Notes under the pieces: generated by a model | What the model was told of the DNA's origin: nothing | What the model saw: only the letters and a program-made list of their open reading frames with translations | Databases searched by the model: none | From: Nannochloropsis oceanica | Lineage: Eukaryota; Sar; Eustigmatophyceae; Eustigmatales; Monodopsidaceae | NCBI GenBank assembly: GCA_004519485.1 | Contig: CP038116.1 | Span: 558,001 to 622,000, forward strand | Length of the DNA: 64,000 nt | Direction of reading: 5' to 3' | Made by a program: the position numbers and the translations under genes | Shown here: positions 1-10,195 of the stretch, one piece after another | Layout of the letters: each line of letters opens with the position of its first letter | How positions within the stretch are numbered: the first letter of the stretch is position 1

Positions 1-194
1 TTCCTTGCCCCGCGTACAAAATGGCTCTCCCTCCCTCCCTTCCTCAATCAATCAATCAAACCATTCACATCCTCCTCTCCCTTTATCCTTCCTTCCTTCC
101 TATCTCCTTTTCTAGAGCTACACCCCTCCTCCTCCTCCTCCTCCTCCTCCTCCTCCTCCTCCTCCTCCTCCTCCTCCTTTTTTCTCTCCTCCCC

Positions 195-778
195 CTATTC
201 GCCCTGCCTCTTCTCTCTCCTGCTGCTGCTGCTGCCGGTGACACACACATCCAACCACACTTGGCCCATGCGCCCCAGCCCAACACATTCCTCGCTCCTC
301 CCCTTCCCCCCCTCCCCCCCCCTCCTTCCCCCACCTCGACCGGAATCAGTCGAATTCGGAGATATCCCAAACGGATAATGACGCAACTCTCCGCTCCGGG
401 GGCTGAAGAAACTCGTCGTCCAACCCTCGCTTCCCCCACTCCCGGCACCCCCTCCTCCCTCCCTTCCTCCCACTGACTCCACATTGACGTTGATCGGGAT
501 GGCGACCGGACCTTCCATCCCCTTTTGCCCGCCTTCACCTCCTCCGCCCCCCACTTCTCCTCCTCCGCCCCCCACTCCTCCTCCACGTTCCGGAGATGGT
601 GAGTCAAGATGGAGGGAACCATGGCAACTCAAATCAAGATTCACTGAGAACATTGAATCAGACTCACATTCCCCTTTTCCTCCTTTTCCTCCCTCTCTTC
701 CTCCTCCTCCTCCTCCTCCTGCTGCTGCTTCTGAAAGCATAACTTGCGGTGGATTGGTTTGCGCCCGTGCTTGCAGCA

Positions 779-810
<32 letters not shown>

Positions 811-3800
811 TGCGTTGTGATTGTCGGGATGTTAATTGTGCTTTCACCTCCTCCTCCTCCTCCTCCTCCTCCTCCTCCTCCTCCTCCTCCTCCTAGACCT
901 CCTAGACCTGCCAATTGCTCCCCCAGTGAAAAGCCGGGGGCGTGTGGAATGTGAATAGTGACCGCGCCTCCACCTCCTGGCTGCTGGATGACTACACCAC
1001 TCGGCAGGGTTATAGAAGAGAGGAAGGAAGTACCTTCTTTCTCTTCTTCTTCATCTCCTCGTCCTCCTTGTCCTCCTCCTCCTCCTGAGCCTTTCTCTCC
1101 TCCTCCTATGTTGTCTCCCCCTCCTCCTCCTCTGTTTCCCCCCCCTCCTCCTCGTCGTCGTTGCGGTGATTTGCTGGCCCCTCTAAATCTCCCTCCCTTA
1201 TTCCCCCTTGCCGGAGGTACTGTTAGTCGGGAAGAAAGTGAAGGGAAAGAAGAGGAAGAAGGGAGCGAAGGCGCTGTTTGTGGCCGTCGTTTCGCCGCAA
1301 AGGAGGCAGCAGTAGCAACACCAGCACCAGCACAAGCAGCGCTCGGATCCCGAAAGGGTGAAAATGCAGACCAAGAGGGGACGGGCGTAAGGCCCCCTGC
1401 TCCTCCCCCTGCTCCTCTCCCTGCTCCTCCCCCTCCTCCTCCTCTTCCTCCTCCTCCTCCTCCTCCTCGCGCTGCCCAGGCCACGGCTGCCCTCGGGGAA
1501 GACGGCACGAACGGCAGAGGAAGCAATGGCGTGGAGGGGCCCACGAAAGGGGAGGGCGACGACCAACTCCTTCTCGACCTCCCTCCTCCTCCTCCTCCTC
1601 CTCCTCCTCCTCCTTTCCATTTATCACCACCTTCTTCTTCCGCCAACATTTCAAATTGCAACTGTTCGTCCCAAAACTCTCCCCACCCTCCCTCGTGTCC
1701 CCGCATCCCTTCCTCCTTCCCTTCCTCCCCCCCCACCTCCTCCAATAGGGCGGCGTGGTGCATCATCTGCTGGGTGATATAGGCATGCATCTGCTCATGT
1801 AATTGAAGCTGAGTGCGGAACAGGTGGGTGGTGACAGACCTCACCTCTGCGGAGAGGGATGCTGCGGGAGGAAGGGGAGGGAGGAAGGCAGGGACATGAG
1901 GAACTTATTCGAAAACCAATATTACCCATCGACTCTTTTCTTCCCATCCGCCCTTCCGCCCTCCCTCCCTCCCTCCCTCCTTACCTTTCTGCGCGACTGC
2001 CTGGCCCGATCCAGGTCTCACCTCCCTCCGTCCCTCCCAGGGCACTTCCTCCTCCCTTTCCACCCACTCTTGCTCGCCCACTTCCTCGTCTTCCTCCCCG
2101 CCCTCGTCCTTCATGCTTCTAGTTCCTCCTTCTCCTCCTCCTCCTCCTCCTTCTTCTTCTTCTTCTTCTTCGCCGTCGCGTTGGGAGCTGCTATTTTTTG
2201 AAAGTGGGAAATGCGAGAAACACCGAGAGAGTGAGAAAGAGAGAGATTAAGTGAAAGAGAACAAGAATTAGACACCGAGGGAGGGATAAGAAACCGAGGG
2301 AATAAAGGGGGAGAGGTGAAGAGGAAAAAGAAAAGAAAGAACAGAAGGGATTGAGATATGGTGGAAGAGGGAGGAAGATATCGCAAATCTGAGTCCTCCC
2401 ATCATGTCGCCCCCGGCCCGCACTCCCCTCCTCCCCTCCCTTTCCCCTTTCTCGCTTACTTTCCTTCAATTCCCGTATACCTTCAATACACATTTAGGCC
2501 CATAAAGAGCCTTTGTGGCTCTCCATCCCTCCCTCCCTCCCTCCCTCCCTCATTCAGTACCTCACGTCCAACCAGCCCCTTCGGGCCTGAAAGCTCGCGA
2601 ATGGTTCTCTGATATGCTCGCGATAGAACGTCATGAACTCCTCGTTCGACCTAGGAGGGAGGGAGGGAGGGGTCATAATTGCACGTGAGAACTTACCGCC
2701 ACAGCCGAAGATCGCGTAATTGAATGAGGCCCAAAAAGAGGTTGATCCTGAGTGTGAGGGAGGGTAGCAGAAAGGAAGAGAAAGAGGGGGAGGGAGGAAA
2801 GGAAGGACGTACGTACCGCTGGTGGTGGAGGCGATATTTCTGAAGGTGGCTTTTCACGTGTTCGGTGGTGATGGTTGACGTGTCTGGCATATGGTCCATC
2901 AGCACCTAGGGAGGGAGGGAGGGAGAGTAGGACAATGTGAGAATGGGTTGCGAGGGCGGGGGGGGGGGGGAGTTGGGGGTTGGGAAAGAGAAGGAGGGTA
3001 AAGGAGTGAAGTTGACTAGATCTATTCGGAAGAAGAGGAATGGAGGGCGGGAGGGATGGATGGAGGGTGTGAGGGTTGAGGGGTCTGCACAGGACCGTCT
3101 GGAGATCAGGTATCAAAGAAGGTGAGGCAGGGAAGTCGACAATTTGATCTCCCTCTTCAACGATGCCATCCCCATGCGTCATACAAGAAGAGAAGAATGC
3201 AGAGTGCCGCCAACCCACACAGCCCACATACAGACCAAACCAACCTACCCTTGGGGAAGATCGCTTGAGCCCGATCTGAAACACCGCACCTGCAAATTCC
3301 TCTTCCTGTTTGCTCGTTAGCTGTAGGCATTCGTAATGGAGGAGAGAGAGAGTGTGCAGAGGGACGGGTGAGGCTCATGACAAGAAGAGAGAGGGGGGGA
3401 GGAAAGGAGGAAAGGGAGAGGGCGTACATTCAAAGCCATAAGTGCCTCCTCGAAGGCAGCGGATCCAGGGTCGCTTCCATGACCAGCCTTAGCTCCTCGT
3501 GTGAGCACGCCCTGTCGCCTGCAGGAAATAGTATTGGTCGGGAGGAGGATGATGAGGAGAGAGGCATGGAGGGAGGAGGATCGGCGCCTTCATTATCGGG
3601 CAATCTTTGCATGGATCAAAGGAAGACCAAATTTCGCTCTCTGTATCTTTTCTCCCTCTCTCCCGCAGCATCAATCATGAGAAGCTATGAAGAAATACAT
3701 GCATACCGACGCCCTGACCACCTATGCTTCCCCCCCCTCACTCCCTCCTAACTTCCTGCCCTCGCTCCCTACCCACCTGGGACGCCCAGGCGAGGCTTCC

Positions 3801-4612
3801 TCGTCTGCGCCTGAAGATCGATGCAGGTAGTGCCCTTCATACGCCTCGCCACCTCTACCACCACCTGTACATGTTTGCAATTGTGGGGATGACCAGAGTG
3901 AAGAATATTGAAACCTACAAACTAAGGAATCCACAGAGATGCACACACGCGCTTTCAAGGAAATACTGATAGGACACAGCATGCACGCACCTTCTAGAGT
4001 CCGTTTCCGCGGTCGCCCCTTCCCGCGCGTCAAAGGCAGCTGACTCTCGCTTCCGCTAGACTCGCGACTGACGGGGAAACTGCTTCCTGAACTGTTGTCC
4101 CCTCCTCCGCCGCCTCCCTCCCCCCCGGGCCAGCCCCCGCCGCTGCTTCTGCCGTCTGGTGGCTTCTCTTCTTTCCAACGATAGCCCTCGTCCTCCTCCT
4201 CTTCCTCTGCTTCCTCTACACCCTTCATTCCGGGAGCAGCTGTGTCTATGTATATATGTGTGCAATCAGTTAGATAAAATGTGGGGGGCCGTCAGAACAG
4301 GAAACGCGCGCACACGACCCATGCCGTAACCTTTCCAGCGCCCCTCCTGCATACCTGATTCCCTCGTCGAGCTCTCCACACGAGCCTGTGAGTGTAGAAA
4401 ATCCAAGGGCATCGTTAAATGACCGAATGATTAGATTCCAGGTCCTGGCAGTCCCAAAGGAAATAGGGGGTCCCAGAGAGAACTTCTGAGGGTCGCCATG
4501 CCTGTGCATCTGGAGCACCTACCTGTCCGAACCCACCATGGCCATATAAATCATGATCTTGCCCTGAATCCCCAAATCCCCTTTCTGACCCTGACATATG
4601 AGGGTCCTGCAT
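195..4612 (-). CDS. GARP/Myb SHAQKYF-type transcription factor (11 exons, about 879 aa)
   Basis: Probable nuclear DNA-binding regulator. Exons: 4523-4612, 4355-4385, 3991-4239, 3777-3810, 3428-3518, 3249-3305, 2817-2905, 2697-2747, 2561-2650, 1985-2190, 195-1846; all junctions are GT-AG and phase-consistent. The GARP Myb repeat spans residues about 155-214, with the block EEEFAGAVFQIGLKRSSP followed by HVKSHLQKYRL, the hallmark SHLQKYR recognition helix. An AT-hook-like KGRPRKR lies upstream in exon 3. Residues about 340-360 contain LQLHEQMHAY, which resembles the LHEQLE coiled coil of MYB-CC (PHR1-type) factors. The rest of the last exon is Gly/Ser-rich low complexity, so its C-terminus is the least certain part. 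The start is the ATG at 4612; an upstream exon cannot be excluded. Target genes are unknown; a phosphate-starvation role would be speculation from the MYB-CC resemblance. Confidence 0.8.
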
Positions 4613-6057
4613 GTGTCCGATAGGAGGGAAAGTGGTAAGAAAAAGGACACACTTTGAAAACTTCAGTCGTGACCCCCTCCCGGCTCGCCAAGTCTTGTAC
4701 CCGCCGCCGGCGCTCGGATCGTGTGCGGAAGCCAAATCGGGGCATTTCACTCGGTCGTTCTAAACTTTGGAGCCAGTGCATATTGCCTCGTACATGATCC
4801 CACAAAGTACACAAATTTGGAGAGGGGTCTGACGTCTGTGGGAAAAATAGTCGCCCTGGCGAATCAAAGACATGGCCTTCGCGGGGAGGTGCGTAAAATG
4901 GAGGAGGCAATAAGCATGCAAGGCCACGTGCTCGCCCGGTCAACCCCCATTTTCCCCGCTTCATGTATAGGTAGCTCTATTTATATCTCGGTGGGTTTGA
5001 TGGCGGCCGAACCCCGTCAAGCCTACAAAAAGAGGGAAGATTCAGACCCGTAGCTCTCTGGGTCTGCACGAACACTATGACGCACCCGATGCATCTTCTC
5101 ATCCGATGATTCAAATTATGGACCTGAAGTGTCGTATTGACGCCAAGCCCGTACCAAGCAGGGGAACAGTTCGCCTTTAGTGTTGAAAAGGTCGAAGGGC
5201 ATGCGGATCATTGTAGAGTGCTCTATAAACGTGTCTCCAGACCCTTGCTCAAAGCAACTTGTACCGCGGGCGAAGGCCTTTCTTTGTAACGTACGTCGTA
5301 CGTCCCCCTGCCCCTTCTTCGATTCTACGGTGCTCTTCTCCGCGCCCTTTCCATGCTTCAGCAGACCTCGCGGCCCCGTATTTACGGTTTCTACGAAGCA
5401 AGGCTTGGACTCGCATTATCATCCCACCACAAAACCAACCACCAGTCCCGACGGCTAAGCTGTAAAGGACGACGGGCCAAGAGCGCCCAAAGACGCGTCA
5501 CCTTTTGAGATGTGACACTGTAAAGTTCAAAATCGCGACCAATGTAAGAAGCGCATATTGTGCGGTAAATCAATATTTATCTACACTGCTTCCTTTCTTT
5601 TTCGACGAGAATTGTCCTTTTGACGGGAGCAGACGGTTGGCGGACTCCTTCACGCGCTCCCTTTTTAACCCATGCCCATCGCTGGGGAAAGAAAAATCTG
5701 AGTACAATAGAAGAGTGCGCAATGACTCACGTTCTTGCATCTACTGCTAGTGCTTGTTTTCTTTTTATTCTTCTTTCTTGCTTCCCGCTTTTCAACCTCC
5801 TGCTCAATCTTCCTTTCTCAGTAGCTAGGTGTTCGGGACCAGAGTTATTGCATTCACTCTTTCCATCTATCAGCTCCCAGTGTTTTCCTTTTCTGGCCAT
5901 AAAAAGTCAATATCCTCACGGTCAGATCTTCCCTCTTTCCCTGTCTCCCTCCCTCCCTCCTTTGTCCACGTTAACCGAATCCCGCCATCACAGGACCTTT
6001 CTTCCGATTCAAGCTTGGTCCACCCCTCCCTTCCTCCCTCCCTCCCTCCCTCCCTCC
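4613..6057. other. Intergenic: upstream of the Myb gene, downstream of DXR
   Basis: No convincing gene was seen. Composition is mixed and largely free of the GGGA/TCCC arrays, except near 5950-6057. Short open frames here lack family motifs and splice partners. It should hold the promoter of the Myb gene, which starts at 4612 and reads leftward. Confidence 0.5.
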
Positions 6058-8802
6058 CTACGCGGCCACGTAATTTAATTTCTCCGCAAGCTCATCCACA
6101 CGAACCCGGGCCCAAGCATCGACTGCAATTATGTCCTCGAGGGAGGGCATCTCCTTCCAATCCTTCTTGTGGCTCTCCATCGTGCCCTCCACCACCTTGG
6201 CTGGGAGGGAGGGAGGGAGGGAGGTAGTGTGTGAGCTGTCAGTAAAAATATGGTATCTAGGGAGAACATAAAGAAGGGAAGGAATGAAGAAGAAAAGGAG
6301 ACATGGCTTTCCCGCTTCTTCTTAATAGCAACCATCCTCCCTCCCTCCCTCCCTCCCTCCCTCCCTCCCTCCTCCTCACCAATGTCGAGGTATCCGATCT
6401 TTTCCTGTCTAAAAATCTCATTTGCCCTCTCATTGGCCGCGTTCAAGGCCGCAGTCATGGTGCCTCCTGCCCGTCCTGCGGCGTAGGCAAGCTGAATGCA
6501 TGGATACTTCTTGTTGTCCGGTGCTCTGTGTGTGAGGGAAGTGGGGGGGAGGAAGGGAGGGAAGAGGAAGGAAGTGGGTCAGATAAATGGGAGGGGGAAA
6601 CGAGGGAAGAAGGGCGGGAGGGAGAAAGGAAAGAAAAGAAGGGAGGGAGGGAGGGAGGGAGGGAAGGAGGGTGTCCTTACTTGAATGTCAGGGAGCCGAG
6701 GGCCACCAGATCTAAGGGTTTATAATTCATAGGAATGCGATGCGGCCACGAGATGGAGTATAGGATGGGGAGGCGCATGTCGGGCCAGCCTGGAGGGAGA
6801 GAGGGAGGGAGGGAGAGAGGGAGGGAGGAAGGGAGGGAGGAAGGGAGGGAGGGATAGGAAGGCGCATGTTGGGTCAGGCAAGGGAGAAAGGGAGGAATAG
6901 TGGGAAGGAAGGAGGGATCACGCATGTGTATAGATCACACATCCTCGGGTGAGAATGATGTTTCTCGATCAACCGCCCGACCACTCTTTCCTCCCTCCCT
7001 CCCTCCCTCCGTACCGAGCTGGCCGATCATGCTCGTGTCCTGGGTCTCGATGAGCGAGTGGATAATGGACTGGGGGTGAATGACCTACAAGGAGGAAGGG
7101 AGGGAGGGAGGGAGGGAGGGAGGAAGGAGAAATGAGCAGATGTATGCGTCCAATTACCTCTCCCTTTCTCCCTTTCCTTCTCCACATAGTCAAAGTCATT
7201 GTCGTCCTCGAACCCTCCTTCCCCCCTTTCCTCTCTCCCTCCCTCTCTCCCTCCCTCCCTCCTTCCTTCCCTCCTTCCCTTCCTCCCTTCCCACCACATC
7301 AATGTCGTCATAGGCCGTTCCGAAGAGGTAATGAGCTTCGATCACCTCCAACCCCTTGTTCATCATCGTGGCACTGAGGGAGGCAGGGAGGGAGGGAGGG
7401 AAGGAGGGAGGGAAGGAGGGGGGGAAGGAGGGAGGGAAGGACGAGTGTCATTGAGTAAATGGAGCAGTTGCAACTTCACACCTTGTTCATTATCGTGGCG
7501 CTGAGGGAGGGAGGGAGGGAGGAAGGGAGGGAGGGAGGGACAAAAGAGAAGAGAAGGAGGGAAGGAAGGGAAAAAGGAAAGATAGAGGAAGAAGGAGGGA
7601 GGGAGGGAGGGAGGGGGGAAGGGAGGGAGGGAGGGAGGAAGGAAGGGAGGACTCGCACCTATCCACAGTGATTTTGGCGCCCATGTCCCAATTCGGATGC
7701 TTTAGGGCATCTGCCACCGTCACCTGTTGGTAAGGAGGGAGGAAAGAAGGAAGGAAGGAGGGAGGGAGGGAGGGAGGGAGGGAGGGAATGGGAAATGGGT
7801 ATGCTCCAGGGCATCCGCCACCGCGACTCAAAGGATGAGAAGAGGTGGGAGATAGTGAGGTCGAGAAGGAGGGGTGAATATGTGACGGAGGATCCGGCTG
7901 TTTCCCTCCCTTTCCCTCCCTCCCTCCCTCCCTCCCTCCCTTCCCTCCTCACCTTCTTCAGGTCCTCCACCGGCCAGTCACGGAAGGCTCCCCCCGAGGC
8001 CGTCAAAATGATGCGCCTCAAGCCACCCGGAGGTACGCCCTGCAACGACTGGAAAATGGCGCTGTGCTCGCTGTCTGCCGGGATGACGTTTACGCCGTAT
8101 TGCTTGAGGAGGGGCACAATGGCAGGCCCACCGCTGATGAGCGTCTCCTTGTTGGCCAGTGCGATGGTCTTGCGTGCCTGGAGGGCGGGGGGGAGGGAGG
8201 GAGCGGGGGTGGTCAGGCGAGGATGTACTGAATGAAAATGTGCCGAGTAAGTATCACTCAGAAGAGGAGATGTTGGTAGGGAGGAAAGGAAGGGAGGAAG
8301 GGGAAGTGGGACGTACCTAAATCGCTTCCACCGTTGGGGAGAGGGCGGGGGGGAGGGAGGGAGGGAATGAAGACGTACCTTGATCGCTTCCACCGTGGGT
8401 ATCAAACCCGCGCATCCCACGATGCCCGTCACTACCACATCCGCGTCCTTCTCTGTGGCACATGCAATTACACCGTCTTGTCCTGCCCCGAGTTCGGGCC
8501 ACTCGGAAGGAGGTACGCCTAATTCAGTCAATTTAGCCTTGAGGGCTGGAAGACGGCTTTCGTCCTGCACACTGGCAATGGCGGGACGGAATTGTTTAAT
8601 TTGCTGAGCCAGAAGGTCGATGTTGTTGCCTGATGGGGAGGGAGGATAGGAAGACGGGAGGACGGAAGGAAGGGAGGGAGGGAGGGAGGGAGGGAGGGAG
8701 GGGAAGTGGTTCATCGATTGGCTCCTCTACACGCTTTATCTGTCTCTTCAATTCCTCTTCTCTCTCTTATTCGCTTCGCTCCTTCCTTCCCTCCCTCCCT
8801 CC

Positions 8803-8844
<42 letters not shown>

Positions 8845-9641
8845 CCCCTGTCAAGGCAGTAATCTTCTTCCCCCATCTGCCCTCCCCATCCCTCCCTCCC
8901 TCCCTCCCTACCTGCAGCCAAGGCCGTCACCTCGTAGATATCCGAGCGCTCCGTGACAATATCCAAGGTCTGCGTGCCGATAGAGCCCGTGGACCCCAAC
9001 AGAGAGATTTTGCGCTGTGGACAGAGAAGGAAAAAGAGAGAAGGCATAAGGAACAGCCGTGGAGAGGAAAGCAAAGATGGAATGAGAGTGTCTGCTTCTG
9101 CCCCCCCCCCCCCTTGAAAAGCCGTGGACCCCAACAGAGAGATCTCGCTTCGGATGAGTAGGCAAAGAAACAGGGGGAATGTTATCAATTAAAGTGTAGT
9201 AAGAAAAGTGGAGGGAAGGAGGGACGGAGGGAGGGACGGAGGTGCATACCTTCTTGCTCTCCGGGGAGAGGGCAAGGTCCACTGTCTGCCGCAGAGACTC
9301 GGCAGTGTTGGCTGGAAAGTTCGAGAGGGGGGGGGAAAAGCGGGGGTAATTGAAGGTTAGGCGTGTGTCATTTGTATATGCAGATTCATGTGCACGTGTG
9401 AGATCAGTAAGGCACAGTGGCACGGCGGGTTGGGAAAAAGTACGCGAAAGGATCTGTCCGACAGCAGTGGCAGAAAGCTCTCACTTTCATGCCGCGTCCG
9501 AGCAATCACAGTAGCAGGCATTGTGTACGTACAGGGTGCGGCATGCCCAATGGACATGGTGACGGGGGATGGTCTGCTGAAAGCGTCGCTGCCCACCGAC
9601 AGGAAGGCTATCAAGCCTCCCATGGCGGCTACTGAACGCAT
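6058..9641 (-). CDS. DXR: 1-deoxy-D-xylulose 5-phosphate reductoisomerase, plastid (11 exons, 453 aa)
   Basis: Converts 1-deoxy-D-xylulose 5-phosphate to 2-C-methyl-D-erythritol 4-phosphate with NADPH, the committed step of plastid MEP isoprenoid synthesis. Exons: 9533-9641, 9250-9311, 8912-9014, 8379-8629, 7953-8177, 7659-7723, 7295-7373, 7015-7084, 6681-6789, 6380-6525, 6058-6200; every phase agrees. The NADPH loop GSTGSIG is at residues 64-70. Metal/substrate residues sit in [11 protein letters not shown] (Asp210, Glu212) and NKGLE (Glu281), matching the E. coli Asp150/Glu152/Glu231 pattern. [11 protein letters not shown] and [11 protein letters not shown] follow as in the family, ending [12 protein letters not shown]. 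The N-terminal leader is hydrophobic and followed by DAF, which fits a signal-type plastid presequence. Stops block extension upstream of the ATG at 9641. Length is normal for a plastid DXR with its leader. The gene is divergent from the site-2 protease. Confidence 0.95.
6860..6883. repeat. Echo of the DXR exon 9 edge, in intron 8
   Basis: Decayed copy of the exon 9 acceptor edge at 6771-6789, offset 89 bp; 16 of 19 aligned bases match. It lies inside the intron, flanked by GGGA arrays. Confidence 0.65.
7481..7507. repeat. Echo of the DXR exon 7 edge, in intron 6
   Basis: Copy of the exon 7 acceptor edge at 7354-7380, offset 127 bp; 25 of 27 bases match. The exon in the DXR model is chosen because only the 7295-7373 copy continues into conserved DXR sequence ([14 protein letters not shown]). 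Confidence 0.85.
7801..7827. repeat. Echo of the DXR exon 6 edge, in intron 5
   Basis: Copy of the exon 6 acceptor edge at 7697-7723, offset 104 bp; about 22 of 27 bases match. Confidence 0.75.
8311..8336. repeat. Echo of the DXR exon 4 end and donor, in intron 4
   Basis: Copy of the exon 4 3' end plus its GTACGT donor at 8373-8398, offset 62 bp; 23 of 26 bases match. In the copy the last exon codon reads as a stop, so using the echo donor would truncate the protein. Confidence 0.85.
9122..9143. repeat. Echo of DXR exon 3, in intron 2
   Basis: A 22-base perfect copy of exon 3 sequence at 8987-9008 (the NADPH-loop region), offset 135 bp. It lies upstream of the real acceptor in gene orientation. 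Confidence 0.9.
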
Positions 9642-10195
9642 GATGATGAAGGTGCCTTAACGATCCCGTTCCCCTGTTGTTTGGGGGGGAAAGAGAAAGA
9701 GGGACTGAGGAAAGAATGGGAAGAAAATAACAATGGAGAGTCCGAAAAGTGGTCTAAATACATGTGCTGCTTGGGCGAGTGAAAGGGATCTAAAGTCATG
9801 CGCATGCCTGCAGAAGAAGGACCCGATCGCAGGATTGCGTGGGTAAGCCCAGGCGAGTCGCTGTCACGGTAGTTTTGGGCGTTGCGGCAACGGTCAGGAT
9901 GTCCCAAAAACTTGTGCGGACAATCGACTATGACCACATGGATAGACTCTGTGCAATTCATGGGATATTACATGCCTCTGTACCGCACAAACCTGGTATG
10001 TCCATTCCCGACACACACGCGTTTGACCTCCCCTCTCTCCCCTACCACCCCAATTCCCAATTCCATCACCCCTCCCTTCTCCCCACTCACAGGACCATCG
10101 ACCGCACGCACCATGTCCCAGTCCATCCTTCCTTGTCTCATCGGCCATCAACATTTTTATCGCCCCGCCTTGGCCTAGGCCTGGGCCCGGGTAGC
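9642..10195. promoter_or_regulatory. Shared divergent promoter region, DXR / site-2 protease
   Basis: About 550 bp between the start codons of two divergent genes. The protease reading frame is open upstream to 9839, so its start could be earlier. No clear TATA box or named operator was recognised. Confidence 0.45.

Noticed and set aside
83-622. Minus-strand frame with poly-Arg and plus-strand poly-Leu/Pro frames in the first 2 kb
   Set aside because: These are alternative readings of (TCC)n arrays; only the Gly-rich frame continues a spliced, phase-consistent gene.
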